64,000 bases of DNA from Pseudomonas sp. A34-9 (GCF_029543085.1 NZ_CP119967.1:186001-250000); one strand, 5' to 3'. Counted from the stretch's first letter, positions 43,341 through 52,624 are shown. Program-made: numbers and translations. The notes: generated from the sequence alone by a model not told the origin.

Positions 43341-45020
43341 ATGTCTCTGCCTTTCTTACGCCCTGTTGCGGTTGGTGTGCTGCTGGCACTCGCCGGTTGC
43401 GGTGTGTCCTCCAAACCTGATTCCGCTGCCGTGCCAGCGCCAGCGCAACCTGAAGTGCTGGTTCAACAGGAAACGGTCATGGCCGGTGGGGTGATGGCCA
43501 AGCGTATGGCCCGTCCGGCGCCAATCGCCAGTTTCGCAGCGATGCCCGGCGCGGACAGTTATCCACAGGGCTATCGTGACGAGCAGCGCGAGCAGTATCA
43601 GGCGCTGGCCGACAACCCGATTCACAGCGTCGCAGAAACGCCGGTTTCGACTTTCAGCGCTGACGTCGACACCGGCGCCTACGCCAACGTGCGCCGCTTG
43701 CTCAATCAGGGGCGTCTGCCGCCGGAAGGCGCGGTGAGGCTGGAGGAAATGGTCAATTACTTTCCCTACGACTACGCGCTGCCCAGCGACGGCTCTCCGT
43801 TTGGCGTGACCACAGAACTGGCTGCGTCACCGTGGAACCCGCACACCCGCCTGCTGCGCATCGGCATCAAGGCGTCCGACCGTGCCGTGGCGGAACTGGC
43901 CCCGGCCAATCTGGTATTTCTGGTTGATGTGTCCGGCTCGATGGATCGCCGCGAAGGCCTGCCGATGGTCAAAAGCACGCTGAAATTGTTGGTCGATCAG
44001 TTGCGCGATCAGGATCGCGTGTCTTTGGTGGTGTATGCCGGCGAATCGAGAGTGGTGCTGGAGCCTACTTCCGGACGGGAGAAAGCGAAAATTCGTACAG
44101 CCATCGAGCAATTGACGGCGGGCGGTTCGACCGCTGGCGCGTCAGGCATCGAATTGGCCTACCAAATGGCACAGCAAGCCTTCATCCCCAAAGGCATCAA
44201 CCGCATCCTCTTGGCCACCGATGGCGACTTCAATGTCGGCGTCAGCGACTTCGACAGCCTCAAGCAAATGGCTGTGGATAAACGCAAAAGCGGAATTTCG
44301 CTGACGACGCTGGGTTTTGGTGTGGATAACTACAATGAACACTTGATGGAACAACTGGCCGACGCAGGCGACGGTAACTACGCCTACATCGATAATCTGC
44401 GCGAGGCGCGCAAAGTGCTGGTGGATCAGTTGAGTTCGACGCTTGCCGTGGTGGCAAAAAACGTCAAATTGCAGGTGGAATTCAACCCGGCACAGGTCAG
44501 CGAATATCGTCTGCTTGGCTATGAAAACCGCGCGTTGAAGCGTGAGGATTTCAGCAATGACAAGGTCGATGCCGGCGAAATCGGCGCAGGACACACGGTG
44601 ACCGCGCTGTACGAAATTGTTCCGGCAGGTGAGATGGGCTGGCTGGAGCCACTGCGTTACGCTAAGTCGGAGCCGGTTGTGTCCGGGAAGAGCGGAGAAT
44701 TGGCGATGCTGCGAGTGCGTTATCAACAGCCTCAAGGTGGCAAAAGTGTGCTGATCGAGCGGCCGATCGCCAATCAGGTCGCACCTGCCAGCGAAGACCT
44801 GCGCTTTGCCGCCGCCGTTGCCGCGTTTTCTCAACAACTCAAGGACGGTCACTATACCGGCGACTTCAGCCTGAAAGACACTGAAGCTCTAGCCCGCAGC
44901 GCTCGTGGCGATGATCGCTTCGGCCTGCGTAACGAGTTCGTGCAACTGGTCGAGTTGGCGCAGAGCCTGCGCAGCTCAACCGCAGCGAACGTACAGCCCA
45001 CTGAGCGACGGATTGAATAA
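43341..45020 (+). CDS. VWA-domain lipoprotein (YfbK-like, DUF3520)
   Basis: A 559-residue lipoprotein (LLALAGC, Cys20). An N-terminal YfbK-like segment (TPVSTFSADVDTGAYANVRRLLNQG, MVNYFPYDY) is followed by a von Willebrand A domain with the metal-binding MIDAS sequence DVSGSMD and later LLATDGDFNVGVSD. A C-terminal DUF3520 part contains ALYEIVPAGEMGWL and SEDLRFAAAVAAFSQQL. An ECF sigma factor gene begins at the next base after the stop, so this protein is tied to a regulatory unit, perhaps as an envelope sensor or target. All key MIDAS residues are present. Confidence 0.9.
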   Translation: MSLPFLRPVAVGVLLALAGCGVSSKPDSAAVPAPAQPEVLVQQETVMAGGVMAKRMARPAPIASFAAMPGADSYPQGYRDEQREQYQALADNPIHSVAETPVSTFSADVDTGAYANVRRLLNQGRLPPEGAVRLEEMVNYFPYDYALPSDGSPFGVTTELAASPWNPHTRLLRIGIKASDRAVAELAPANLVFLVDVSGSMDRREGLPMVKSTLKLLVDQLRDQDRVSLVVYAGESRVVLEPTSGREKAKIRTAIEQLTAGGSTAGASGIELAYQMAQQAFIPKGINRILLATDGDFNVGVSDFDSLKQMAVDKRKSGISLTTLGFGVDNYNEHLMEQLADAGDGNYAYIDNLREARKVLVDQLSSTLAVVAKNVKLQVEFNPAQVSEYRLLGYENRALKREDFSNDKVDAGEIGAGHTVTALYEIVPAGEMGWLEPLRYAKSEPVVSGKSGELAMLRVRYQQPQGGKSVLIERPIANQVAPASEDLRFAAAVAAFSQQLKDGHYTGDFSLKDTEALARSARGDDRFGLRNEFVQLVELAQSLRSSTAANVQPTERRIE

Positions 45021-45632
45021 GTGAGTCGTCTGAAAGGCTTCATCAGTCAGCTGTTTGCATCGGCAGACAGCTCAACCGCCAGTAGCGATGAATCGTTGCT
45101 GGCGCGTTATCGCGAGGGCGACGGCGCCGCGTTCGAGATCTTGTACGCGCGCCATCGCCAAGGCCTGTACCGGTTTTTGCTCGGCTTGAGCGGCAAACCG
45201 GAACTGGCCGACGAGATGTTTCAGGAGACCTGGCTGAGCCTGATCCGCAGCAGCAGTCAGCCACAAGGCCGGGCGACATTTCGTACGTGGCTGTTCCAGA
45301 TTGCCCGCAATCGCCTGATCGATCACTGGCGCAAACACGGCGCCCGGCAACCGCTGCATGATAGCTATGACGAGCAACATCACGCGATCAGCGCTGAAAC
45401 GCACGATCCCGAACAACTGCTCACGCTCAGCCGTGACACCCAGCGCCTGGAAACCGCCCTGCAAACCCTGCCCGCCGACCAGCGTGAAGTGTTCCTGCTG
45501 CGTGCCCACGGCGACCTCGACCTGGCGCAAATCGCCAGCCTCACCGAAGCACCGCTGGAAACCGTCAAAAGCCGCTTGCGCTACGCCCAGCAAAAACTGC
45601 GTCGGCTGCTGGCCGAGGAGGTACTGACATGA
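45021..45632 (+). CDS. RNA polymerase sigma factor, ECF type
   Basis: A 203-residue sigma-70-family factor with regions 2 and 4 only. Region 2: DGAAFEILYARHRQGLYRFL, ADEMFQETWLSLI and TFRTWLFQIARNRLIDHWRK. Region 4: LQTLPADQREVFLLRAHGDLDLAQIASLTEAPLETVKSRLRYAQQKLRRLL. It starts at GTG directly after the VWA stop and its end overlaps the anti-sigma-like gene (ATGA). Target promoter unknown. Confidence 0.92.
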   Translation: MSRLKGFISQLFASADSSTASSDESLLARYREGDGAAFEILYARHRQGLYRFLLGLSGKPELADEMFQETWLSLIRSSSQPQGRATFRTWLFQIARNRLIDHWRKHGARQPLHDSYDEQHHAISAETHDPEQLLTLSRDTQRLETALQTLPADQREVFLLRAHGDLDLAQIASLTEAPLETVKSRLRYAQQKLRRLLAEEVLT

Positions 45633-46216
45633 ACGACGCCCGCCAGACACCCGAAGAACAAATGCTCAAGCACTACCGCGAGCAACAGCACGGCGAACCG
45701 CCGGCGCATCTCGATGCTTTCATTCTCACGGCAGCTCATCGCGCAGCGCCAACGATGCCAAGCCTGTGGCAACGCTGGCTCGACACCTGCCGCAAACCGC
45801 GCTGGCAAGTCGCGTTCGCCAGCCTCGTTGGCGTCGCCCTGATGTTGTCGCTGGTACAACGTGCGCCCGAACCGCAGGCGCAATTTGACTCCGTCCCGGC
45901 CGCCAAACCCGCGGCTCCAGTGGCCCGCAAACAAGCAACGGAAGCATTCGCCGCCCCCGCGGGCACTTTCTCCGGCGCCCCGCCGAGGGTGGACATGACC
46001 GCGCCGATGCAGAGCGAAGCCATCAATGTCGACGAAGCCAAACTCAGCAAACGCGCCGCCGCCCCGGCCAACGGCCTCGACGAACAACTGCGCGAAGTCC
46101 TGCGCCTGCGTGAAACCGGTCAATCACAAGCCGCCGACAGCCTGTTCAACAACCTGCACAAACGCTACCCGAACGCTGATCTCGACGCGCGACTCGAACA
46201 GTTGCAGAAAAAATGA
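45629..46216 (+). CDS. Anti-sigma-like single-pass membrane protein
   Basis: A 195-residue protein with a cytoplasmic N-terminus of about 65 residues (EEQMLKHYREQQHGEPPAHLDAFIL), one membrane helix (WQVAFASLVGVALMLSLVQ), an Ala/Pro-rich linker and a short periplasmic helical end (LREVLRLRETGQSQAADSLF). Its place behind an ECF sigma gene with a 4-base overlap, and its topology, fit an anti-sigma factor. There is no zinc-binding ZAS motif, so the role is inferred. Confidence 0.75.
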   Translation: MNDARQTPEEQMLKHYREQQHGEPPAHLDAFILTAAHRAAPTMPSLWQRWLDTCRKPRWQVAFASLVGVALMLSLVQRAPEPQAQFDSVPAAKPAAPVARKQATEAFAAPAGTFSGAPPRVDMTAPMQSEAINVDEAKLSKRAAAPANGLDEQLREVLRLRETGQSQAADSLFNNLHKRYPNADLDARLEQLQKK

Positions 46217-46296
46217 CCGCCTGATCCCCCAGCCATTTGGCATTGCCCCGCAAAAGCGCGCAATATCAGGACATTGCCAAGCCGCTGGAGGACAAC

Positions 46297-46503
46297 GTGG
46301 CATCGAAAATTGACCGCATCGCCCAACTCCTCAATTGCCCAGAGAAGGGCGAAGAGATGCGGCGCGCGATTACTGAAGCACGTAAGGAGTTTCTGCTGAA
46401 TCAGCCGGAAGAAGATGTCGTTGATGAAGACGAGGTTTTTGAGGAGGTTGAGGAAGAAGGGGACGACGATGATTACGATGAGTTTGACTGGACGACGGAG
46501 TAG
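46297..46503 (+). CDS. Small highly acidic protein
   Basis: A 68-residue protein from GTG 46297, which has a perfect GGAGG five bases upstream; an ATG at 46237 lacks such a site. The N-terminal half is helical and mixed in charge ([20 protein letters not shown]). The C-terminal 32 residues are almost wholly acidic ([20 protein letters not shown] onward). Unrecognised function; the tail could mimic nucleic acid or bind metal or basic protein. A strong terminator follows. Confidence 0.75.
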   Translation: MASKIDRIAQLLNCPEKGEEMRRAITEARKEFLLNQPEEDVVDEDEVFEEVEEEGDDDDYDEFDWTTE

Positions 46504-46534
46504 CGTCGTTCCGACGTCTGTTCATCGAACACAA

Positions 46535-46567
46535 AAAAGCCCCGGACCATCACAGTCCGGGGCTTTC
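46535..46567. terminator. Intrinsic terminator between acidic protein gene and tRNA-Arg
   Basis: AAAGCCCCGGAC and GTCCGGGGCTTT arms around a 7-base loop, with A/T runs on both sides; it can serve the small gene and the convergent tRNA. Confidence 0.85.
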
Positions 46568-46580
46568 TCGTTTAAATCAA

Positions 46581-46657
46581 TGGCGCACCAGGCGGGATTC
46601 GAACCCACGACCCCTGCCTTCGGAGGGCAGTACTCTATCCAGCTGAGCTACTGGTGC
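46581..46657 (-). tRNA. tRNA-Arg (anticodon CCG)
   Basis: The minus strand reads GCACCAG...CTGGTGCGCCA with all four arms: acceptor GCACCAG/CTGGTGC, D arm GCTC-AGCTGGATA-GAGT, anticodon arm CTGCC-CTCCGAA-GGCAG with anticodon CCG, and T arm GTGGG-TTCGAAT-CCCGC. 77 bases with CCA encoded. Confidence 0.97.
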
Positions 46658-47099
46658 AGCGGGCGACATCATACCTAGGTCGGCTCGGGGCGTCCATGCT
46701 GGGTTTCGGCGCGGATTGTCAGCGCGCGTGTCGGTTGAAACCGCTGCATTCCATAAAGCGGTAACGTCCTGCAAAACCCTCGCTTGGCGCTTTGGCGAGG
46801 TTGATCTAAGGTTTTCCTGCGGCGGGGACTTTTGGCTCGTTGATCTGAAAAATTCCACAAACACGCCGTTTTTGTTCTTTTTTTCGAACGACCTATTGTC
46901 CTTTACCCCCTTTGATCCTACGATCCGTTTGAGATTTCAAACGCTCGTTGACCGGGCGTTGAAGCGCCGGTGTTTCGAATCGTGCACTGTTGATGCGCCA
47001 CACCCGGTCACTGATTTCCCTGACGGCAGCCTTGCGAGGCGCCTTTCTACAATCATAATTTGCTCCGCGCAGGCCGCGGTGCTGTTAAGGAAAGCCGAC
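46658..47099. other. Gap upstream of gabD
   Basis: 442 bases with no supported gene. It should hold the tRNA promoter (left end) and the gabD promoter (right end); a T-rich segment lies at about 46866-46885. I see no clear sigma-54 site or large dyad. Confidence 0.5.
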
Positions 47100-48542
47100 A
47101 TGCAGCTTAAAGACACCCTGTTGTTCCGCCAGCAAGCCTTCATTGATGGCGCTTGGGTCGATGCGGACAACGGTCAGACGATCAAGGTCAATAACCCGGC
47201 CACCGGTGAAATCCTCGGTACCGTGCCGAAAATGGGCGCCGCCGAAACCCGCCGTGCCATCGAAGCCGCTGACAAGGCGCTGCCGGCCTGGCGTGCACTG
47301 ACCGCCAAAGAGCGTGCCGGCAAGCTGCGTCGCTGGTTCGAACTGATGATCGAGAACCAGGACGACCTCGCGCGCCTGATGACCCTCGAGCAGGGCAAGC
47401 CGCTGGCCGAAGCCAAGGGCGAAATCGTTTACGCCGCTTCGTTCATCGAGTGGTTCGCCGAAGAAGCCAAGCGCATCTACGGTGACGTGATTCCAGGTCA
47501 CCAGCCAGACAAGCGTCTGATCGTGATCAAACAGCCAATCGGCGTGACCGCCGCGATCACCCCGTGGAACTTCCCGGCCGCGATGATCACCCGAAAAGCC
47601 GGCCCGGCCCTGGCCGCCGGTTGCACCATGGTGCTCAAGCCGGCTTCGCAAACGCCGTTTTCCGCTTTCGCCCTGGCCGAACTGGCTCAGCGTGCCGGTA
47701 TTCCTGCGGGCGTGTTCAGCGTGGTGTCCGGCAGCGCCGGCGACATCGGCAGCGAGCTGACCAGCAACCCGATCGTGCGCAAGCTGTCCTTCACCGGTTC
47801 GACCGAAATCGGTCGTCAGCTGATGTCGGAATGCGCCAAGGACATCAAGAAAGTCTCGCTGGAACTGGGCGGCAACGCGCCGTTCATCGTGTTCGACGAC
47901 GCGGACCTGGATAAGGCCGTCGAAGGCGCGATCATTTCCAAGTACCGCAACAACGGCCAGACCTGCGTCTGCGCCAACCGCCTGTACATTCAGGATTCGG
48001 TCTACGACGCGTTCGCCGAGAAACTGAAAGTGGCGGTGGCCAAACTGAAGATCGGCAACGGTCTGGAAGACGGCACTACCACCGGCCCGCTGATCGACGA
48101 AAAAGCCGTGGCGAAGGTGCAAGAACACATCGCTGACGCCGTGGCCAAAGGCGCCACCGTACTGGCGGGCGGTAAGCCAATGGAAGGCAACTTCTTCGAG
48201 CCGACCATCCTCACTAACGTGCCGAAAAATGCTGCTGTGGCCAAGGAAGAAACCTTCGGGCCGCTGGCGCCGCTGTTCCGCTTCAAAGACGAAGCCGAAG
48301 TGATCGCGATGTCCAACGACACCGAGTTCGGTCTGGCCTCGTACTTCTATGCTCGCGACCTGGGTCGGGTGTTCCGTGTGGCAGAAGCCCTGGAATACGG
48401 CATGGTCGGCGTCAACACCGGGCTGATCTCCAACGAAGTCGCGCCGTTCGGCGGCATCAAGGCCTCGGGCCTGGGCCGCGAAGGCTCCAAGTACGGCATC
48501 GAAGATTATCTGGAAATCAAATACCTCTGCCTGGGCATCTAA
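47100..48542 (+). CDS. gabD: Succinate-semialdehyde dehydrogenase (NADP+)
   Basis: A 480-residue aldehyde dehydrogenase, the last step of GABA degradation to succinate. Conserved motifs: ITPWNFPAAMITRKAGPALAAGC, SFTGSTEIGRQLM (cofactor), the general base Glu255 in LELGGNAPF, and catalytic Cys289 in NNGQTCVCANR. The C-terminal GLGREGSKYGIEDYLEIKY is typical of GabD. AAGGA lies eight bases before ATG 47100. gabT follows after 185 bases. Length and order match Pseudomonas gabDT. Confidence 0.96.
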   Translation: MQLKDTLLFRQQAFIDGAWVDADNGQTIKVNNPATGEILGTVPKMGAAETRRAIEAADKALPAWRALTAKERAGKLRRWFELMIENQDDLARLMTLEQGKPLAEAKGEIVYAASFIEWFAEEAKRIYGDVIPGHQPDKRLIVIKQPIGVTAAITPWNFPAAMITRKAGPALAAGCTMVLKPASQTPFSAFALAELAQRAGIPAGVFSVVSGSAGDIGSELTSNPIVRKLSFTGSTEIGRQLMSECAKDIKKVSLELGGNAPFIVFDDADLDKAVEGAIISKYRNNGQTCVCANRLYIQDSVYDAFAEKLKVAVAKLKIGNGLEDGTTTGPLIDEKAVAKVQEHIADAVAKGATVLAGGKPMEGNFFEPTILTNVPKNAAVAKEETFGPLAPLFRFKDEAEVIAMSNDTEFGLASYFYARDLGRVFRVAEALEYGMVGVNTGLISNEVAPFGGIKASGLGREGSKYGIEDYLEIKYLCLGI

Positions 48543-48564
48543 GCCGGGAAAGGGATCGCTGCAA

Positions 48565-48598
48565 ACGCAAAGGGCACGAGAGCGCTGTCCCTTTGCGT
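48565..48598 (+). terminator. Hairpin between gabD and gabT
   Basis: ACGCAAAGGG and CCCTTTGCGT arms, 22 bases after the gabD stop, followed only by CGTTT. May be a partial terminator or an mRNA-stabilising stem that sets the gabD:gabT ratio. Confidence 0.45.
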
Positions 48599-48727
48599 CG
48601 TTTCAAACCGGAATTTTCTCTGCGGCCAGGAACGCCGTGGCAGTCGATCATCGCATGCTGCCACCGTCGATTTCTCCCGCTTAATCCTTGAACCACGCCG
48701 CCCGATGAGCGGCGAATGAGGACTGTA

Positions 48728-50005
48728 ATGAGCAAGACTAACGCTGAACTGATGGCCCGTCGTACCGCAGCTGTTCCACGTGGTGTTGGCCAGATTCACC
48801 CGATCTTCGCCGAATCGGCCAAGAACGCTACCGTGACTGACGTTGAAGGTCGTGAGTTCATCGACTTCGCCGGCGGCATCGCTGTACTGAACACCGGCCA
48901 TGTGCACCCGAAAATCATCGCTGCCGTGACCGAACAGCTGAACAAGCTGACGCACACCTGCTTTCAGGTGCTGGCTTACGAGCCGTACGTTGAGCTGTGC
49001 GAAAAAATCAACGCCAAGGTTCCAGGTGATTTCGCCAAGAAAACCCTGCTGGTCACCACCGGTTCCGAAGCCGTGGAAAACGCCGTGAAAATCGCCCGTG
49101 CCGCCACTGGCCGCGCTGGTGTGATCGCCTTCACCGGCGCCTACCACGGTCGCACCATGATGACTCTGGGCCTGACCGGTAAAGTCGTGCCTTACTCGGC
49201 CGGCATGGGCCTGATGCCAGGCGGCATCTTCCGCGCGCTGTACCCGAACGAACTGCACGGCGTGAGCATCGACGACTCGATCGCTTCCATCGAACGTATC
49301 TTCAAGAACGACGCCGAGCCGAAAGACATCGCCGCTATCATCATCGAGCCTGTACAGGGTGAAGGTGGTTTCTACGTCGCGCCGAAGGAATTCATGAAGC
49401 GTCTGCGCGCGCTGTGCGACCAGCACGGCATCCTGCTGATCGCTGACGAAGTACAGACCGGCGCTGGCCGTACCGGTACGTTCTTCGCCATGGAACAGAT
49501 GGGCGTTGCTGCCGACCTGACTACCTTCGCCAAATCCATCGCTGGCGGCTTCCCGCTCGCCGGTGTGTGCGGCAAGGCCGAATACATGGACGCCATCGCT
49601 CCAGGCGGCCTGGGCGGTACCTACGCCGGCAGCCCGATCGCTTGCGCCGCTGCGCTGGCAGTGATGGAAGTGTTCGAAGAAGAACAACTGCTGGATCGCT
49701 GCAAGGCTGTCGGCGAGCGTCTGGTAACCGGCCTGAAGGCCATCCAGGCCAAGTACCCGGTGATCGGTGAAGTCCGTGCCCTGGGCGCAATGATCGCGGT
49801 CGAACTGTTCGAAAACGGCGACAGCCACAAGCCAAACGCGGCTGCTGTAGCATCGGTTGTGGCCAAGGCGCGCGACAAGGGTCTGATCCTGCTGTCCTGC
49901 GGCACCTACGGCAACGTTCTGCGCGTACTGGTTCCGCTGACCTCGCCGGACGAGCAACTGGACAAAGGTCTGGCGATCATCGAAGAGTGCTTCTCCGAGC
50001 TTTGA
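48728..50005 (+). CDS. gabT: 4-aminobutyrate aminotransferase
   Basis: A 425-residue class III PLP aminotransferase converting GABA and 2-oxoglutarate to succinate semialdehyde and glutamate. Motifs: FIDFAGGIAVLNTGHVHPKI, FTGAYHGRTMMTLGLTGK, LLIADEVQTGAGRTGTFFAM and the PLP lysine Lys269 in TTFAKSIAGGFPLAG. ATG 48728 has GAGGA upstream. It ends with a strong terminator. Supplies substrate to GabD encoded just upstream. Confidence 0.96.
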   Translation: MSKTNAELMARRTAAVPRGVGQIHPIFAESAKNATVTDVEGREFIDFAGGIAVLNTGHVHPKIIAAVTEQLNKLTHTCFQVLAYEPYVELCEKINAKVPGDFAKKTLLVTTGSEAVENAVKIARAATGRAGVIAFTGAYHGRTMMTLGLTGKVVPYSAGMGLMPGGIFRALYPNELHGVSIDDSIASIERIFKNDAEPKDIAAIIIEPVQGEGGFYVAPKEFMKRLRALCDQHGILLIADEVQTGAGRTGTFFAMEQMGVAADLTTFAKSIAGGFPLAGVCGKAEYMDAIAPGGLGGTYAGSPIACAAALAVMEVFEEEQLLDRCKAVGERLVTGLKAIQAKYPVIGEVRALGAMIAVELFENGDSHKPNAAAVASVVAKARDKGLILLSCGTYGNVLRVLVPLTSPDEQLDKGLAIIEECFSEL

Positions 50006-50027
50006 TCACCCCGTGTGACCTGATCGA

Positions 50028-50055
50028 CAAAAAACCCGCTTCGGCGGGTTTTTTT
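50028..50055 (+). terminator. Intrinsic terminator of gabT
   Basis: AAAAACCCGC-TTCG-GCGGGTTTTT with a continued T run. Confidence 0.92.
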
Positions 50056-50142
50056 ACGCCCTTTGAAACACATCGGGCGCTTTAGCGCTGTATCGAAAGG
50101 CCAGCATTGGCTAAGGTTCAGGCATTGCAAGGGAGCGCGTGC

Positions 50143-51354
50143 ATGACTGCCGTTGAATTACCCGCTGTACCGCGAGTGCTGATTGCCGAGGCCGATCCGT
50201 GGTCTCGCGATTTGCTCAAACAAGTGTTGCTGAACGTGCGTTGCGATGCGCGGCTGGATCTGTGTGCCGATGGCCAGCAAGCCATGTCGATGCTTAGCGA
50301 AGTGCCGTATGACCTGGCTATCGTCGATTGGGAGCTGCCGGGAGTCGATGGATTGAATGTGCTGCGCAGCGTGCGTCAGCGCAAACGCAATCCGCCGCTG
50401 CCGTTCATTCTGATGAGCAGCCGCAACGACAGCGCCAGTGTGCGCGAAGCGATTCCGCTGGCGCCAACGGCGTATCTGACCAAACCACTGAACATGGAAA
50501 GCCTCACCGAACGTTTGCAGGGCTTGTTGCTCAATGCCGGCGAAGAGGTGTTCTGTGAGGTGCCGGCATTGGCACCGGGCATGACCTTGTCGGTGTTTCT
50601 CGAGCGGCGTCGGGAGCAGGCTGACGGTGCGCCGCTGATGACCGATGTGCAGGTGGCGGTGAAACGCAGCCTCAATCCCAATGGCCTCGATCTGAAGCTG
50701 CTGGAAGATGAGATCAAAACCGATCCACAAATCACTGCGGTGTTGATCGCTGCAGCCAACAGCGCCGCACAGCACCATGGCGCACCGGTGCAGACATTGG
50801 CTCAAGCCCTGCATCGCCTGGGCACCGGGCAGAGCATGAACCTGATTCTGGGGTTGGCGCTCAAGCGCAGTGCCAGGCTCAGTGATCCGTGCCTGGCGGA
50901 TTACGCCGAGCGCTACTGGGGGCTGTCGCTGCACACCGCTGAATACGCGCGCACCCTGGCGCGCCTGCTCGATCTGGATCAGGAACGCTGTTACTGCGCG
51001 GGTATGCTCCATCGCCTGGGTGATCTGGCGTTGCTGCGTTGTTTGCAGGAGTGGCAGCAGGCCGGCGGTGCGCTGGATGAGCTGGAGGAGGTCGGCGAGG
51101 CGTTGGCTGAGTTTGGTGCGGCTTATGGTTCGGCGTTGCGTACCCGCTGGCGATTGCCGCTGGAGCTGCGTGAGCTGATTGCGTCGGTGTACCAGCTCGG
51201 CGGCGGGGTGTATTCGCGTGAGGCGCTGGTGATGAACATGGCGGCGCAGATGGCCCATCTGACTGAGCATGAAGGCGTTGAGGAGCTGGCTAAGAGCCGC
51301 ACGGCGCGTTTGCTGAAGATCGGCTTGCCGGAATTGATGCGGATGCGTAAATAA
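50143..51354 (+). CDS. Response regulator with HDOD output domain
   Basis: A 403-residue regulator. Residues 8-125 form a receiver domain (RVLIAEADPWSRDLLKQVLL, phospho-acceptor Asp in LAIVDWELPGVDGLNVL, Lys in AYLTKPL). Residues about 165-400 form an HDOD domain (LKLLEDEIKTDPQITAVLIA, LAQALHRLGTGQSMNLILGL, CYCAGMLHRLGDLALLRCL). ATG 50143 has GGGAG upstream. HDOD proteins link signalling to second-messenger or post-transcriptional control. No partner kinase is adjacent. Confidence 0.9.
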   Translation: MTAVELPAVPRVLIAEADPWSRDLLKQVLLNVRCDARLDLCADGQQAMSMLSEVPYDLAIVDWELPGVDGLNVLRSVRQRKRNPPLPFILMSSRNDSASVREAIPLAPTAYLTKPLNMESLTERLQGLLLNAGEEVFCEVPALAPGMTLSVFLERRREQADGAPLMTDVQVAVKRSLNPNGLDLKLLEDEIKTDPQITAVLIAAANSAAQHHGAPVQTLAQALHRLGTGQSMNLILGLALKRSARLSDPCLADYAERYWGLSLHTAEYARTLARLLDLDQERCYCAGMLHRLGDLALLRCLQEWQQAGGALDELEEVGEALAEFGAAYGSALRTRWRLPLELRELIASVYQLGGGVYSREALVMNMAAQMAHLTEHEGVEELAKSRTARLLKIGLPELMRMRK

Positions 51355-51372
51355 CCGGCGTACACAAACCCC

Positions 51373-51461
51373 TGTAGGAGTGAGCCTGCTCGCGATAGCC
51401 ATCTGTCAGTTAATCAATTTGTCACTGACATACCGCTATCGCGAGCAGGCTCACTCCTACA
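51373..51461. repeat. REPIN (GTAGGAGTGAGCCTGCTCGC type)
   Basis: TGTAGGAGTGAGCCTGCTCG and inverted copy GCGAGCAGGCTCACTCCTAC separated by about 40 bases, between convergent HDOD and diguanylate cyclase genes. Confidence 0.9.
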
Positions 51462-51489
51462 ATGGATATCTGTGTCGCTGAGATATGGT

Positions 51490-52479
51490 TCAGGCAGAAA
51501 TGATGCGGTTCTTGCCCTGTCGCTTGGCCTCGTACATCGCCGCATCCGCACGGGCGAACAGGCTGTCGAGGCTTTCGTCCTCATCGGTGAGGCTGGTCAG
51601 CCCCTGGCTGACGGTAATGCCGAACGTCTGGCCGTCATGGCTGAAGCTCAAACGATGAATCTCCTGCTGCAGCCGCTCGGCCACTTGCATGGCCATGTCC
51701 GGTGCGCAGCCTGGAAACACCGCCGCGAACTCTTCCCCACCAATCCGTCCGAACAGATCCCCTCGACGCAACGACCCGCGCCCGCACTCGGCAATCCGCT
51801 GCAGCACGTTGTCGCCTTCCGGGTGACCGTAGGTGTCGTTGATCATCTTGAAATCATCGATGTCCAGCAGCAGAAAGGCCATTGGCGAACCCTGCAGGCG
51901 TGCCTCTTCGAACTCGCGGTTGGCGCATTCGAAAAAGTGGCGGCGATTGCTGCTTTGGGTCAGCACGTCGGTGGTTGCCAAACGGTGCAACTCGGTTTCC
52001 ATCTGCTTCTTGTCGGTGATGTCCTCGGCGATGCCGACGATGATCACCGGTTGCCCCGGCTCGTCCTGACGGTTGATGAAGCACTTATCGCTGAGCCAGC
52101 GCACCTGACCGTCGGCGGCGATGATCCGGTATTCGCGATCTTCCACCGCGCCTCTGTGCAGGACTTCGGCGAGGCTGCGTTCGGCGTATTCCAGATCGTC
52201 GGGGTAGATGCTGTCGCGCCATTGGTTGTAGTCGGCGAGCAGCAGGCCGGCGGAGCGGCCGAAAATCCGTTCATAGGCGGGGCTGACATACAGCACCTGA
52301 CGGGTTTCCCAGTTGAAGGCCCAGAGCACGGCGTTGACGCTGACCAATAAGGAGCTGAACAGCTGTTCGCGTTCGCTCAAACGGGCGACTTCGCCTTGGG
52401 CATGCATCAACGCCATGAGCGTTTGCGCGGCCTCGGGCCACTGCGGTAAGGATGAGTCTTTTTGGTTGTTATTGACCAT
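51490..52479 (-). CDS. PAS-GGDEF diguanylate cyclase
   Basis: A 329-residue cytoplasmic c-di-GMP synthase. A PAS domain spans about 40-157 (VLWAFNWETRQVLYVSPAYERIFG, VIIVGIAEDITDKKQ). The GGDEF domain spans about 165-325 with an intact active site GGEEF at 247-251 and the product-inhibition site RRGD at 238-241. No membrane helix. ATG 52479 is preferred to a TTG at 52515. Predicted active enzyme; c-di-GMP it makes could act on PgaD encoded in the same window. Confidence 0.9.
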   Translation of the reverse strand: MVNNNQKDSSLPQWPEAAQTLMALMHAQGEVARLSEREQLFSSLLVSVNAVLWAFNWETRQVLYVSPAYERIFGRSAGLLLADYNQWRDSIYPDDLEYAERSLAEVLHRGAVEDREYRIIAADGQVRWLSDKCFINRQDEPGQPVIIVGIAEDITDKKQMETELHRLATTDVLTQSSNRRHFFECANREFEEARLQGSPMAFLLLDIDDFKMINDTYGHPEGDNVLQRIAECGRGSLRRGDLFGRIGGEEFAAVFPGCAPDMAMQVAERLQQEIHRLSFSHDGQTFGITVSQGLTSLTDEDESLDSLFARADAAMYEAKRQGKNRIISA

Positions 52480-52624
52480 CGGCACAGATCTCAAAGGCGT
52501 GCCGCAATTCGACAACGGCCACAGTACAGCCCGCCGGAATGGCGAAGTGTCTTTGAGATAGGGGATTTTTAGCGAAGTTCCCAGCGGGTGCGGGGTTCCG
52601 CCGGGCGGCTGCCAATGGTCAACC

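Noticed and set aside
46658..47099. Plus-strand frame extending GabD upstream to about 46716
   Set aside because: The extension has no similarity to aldehyde dehydrogenases, and AAGGA sits correctly before the ATG at 47100, giving the normal 480-residue length.
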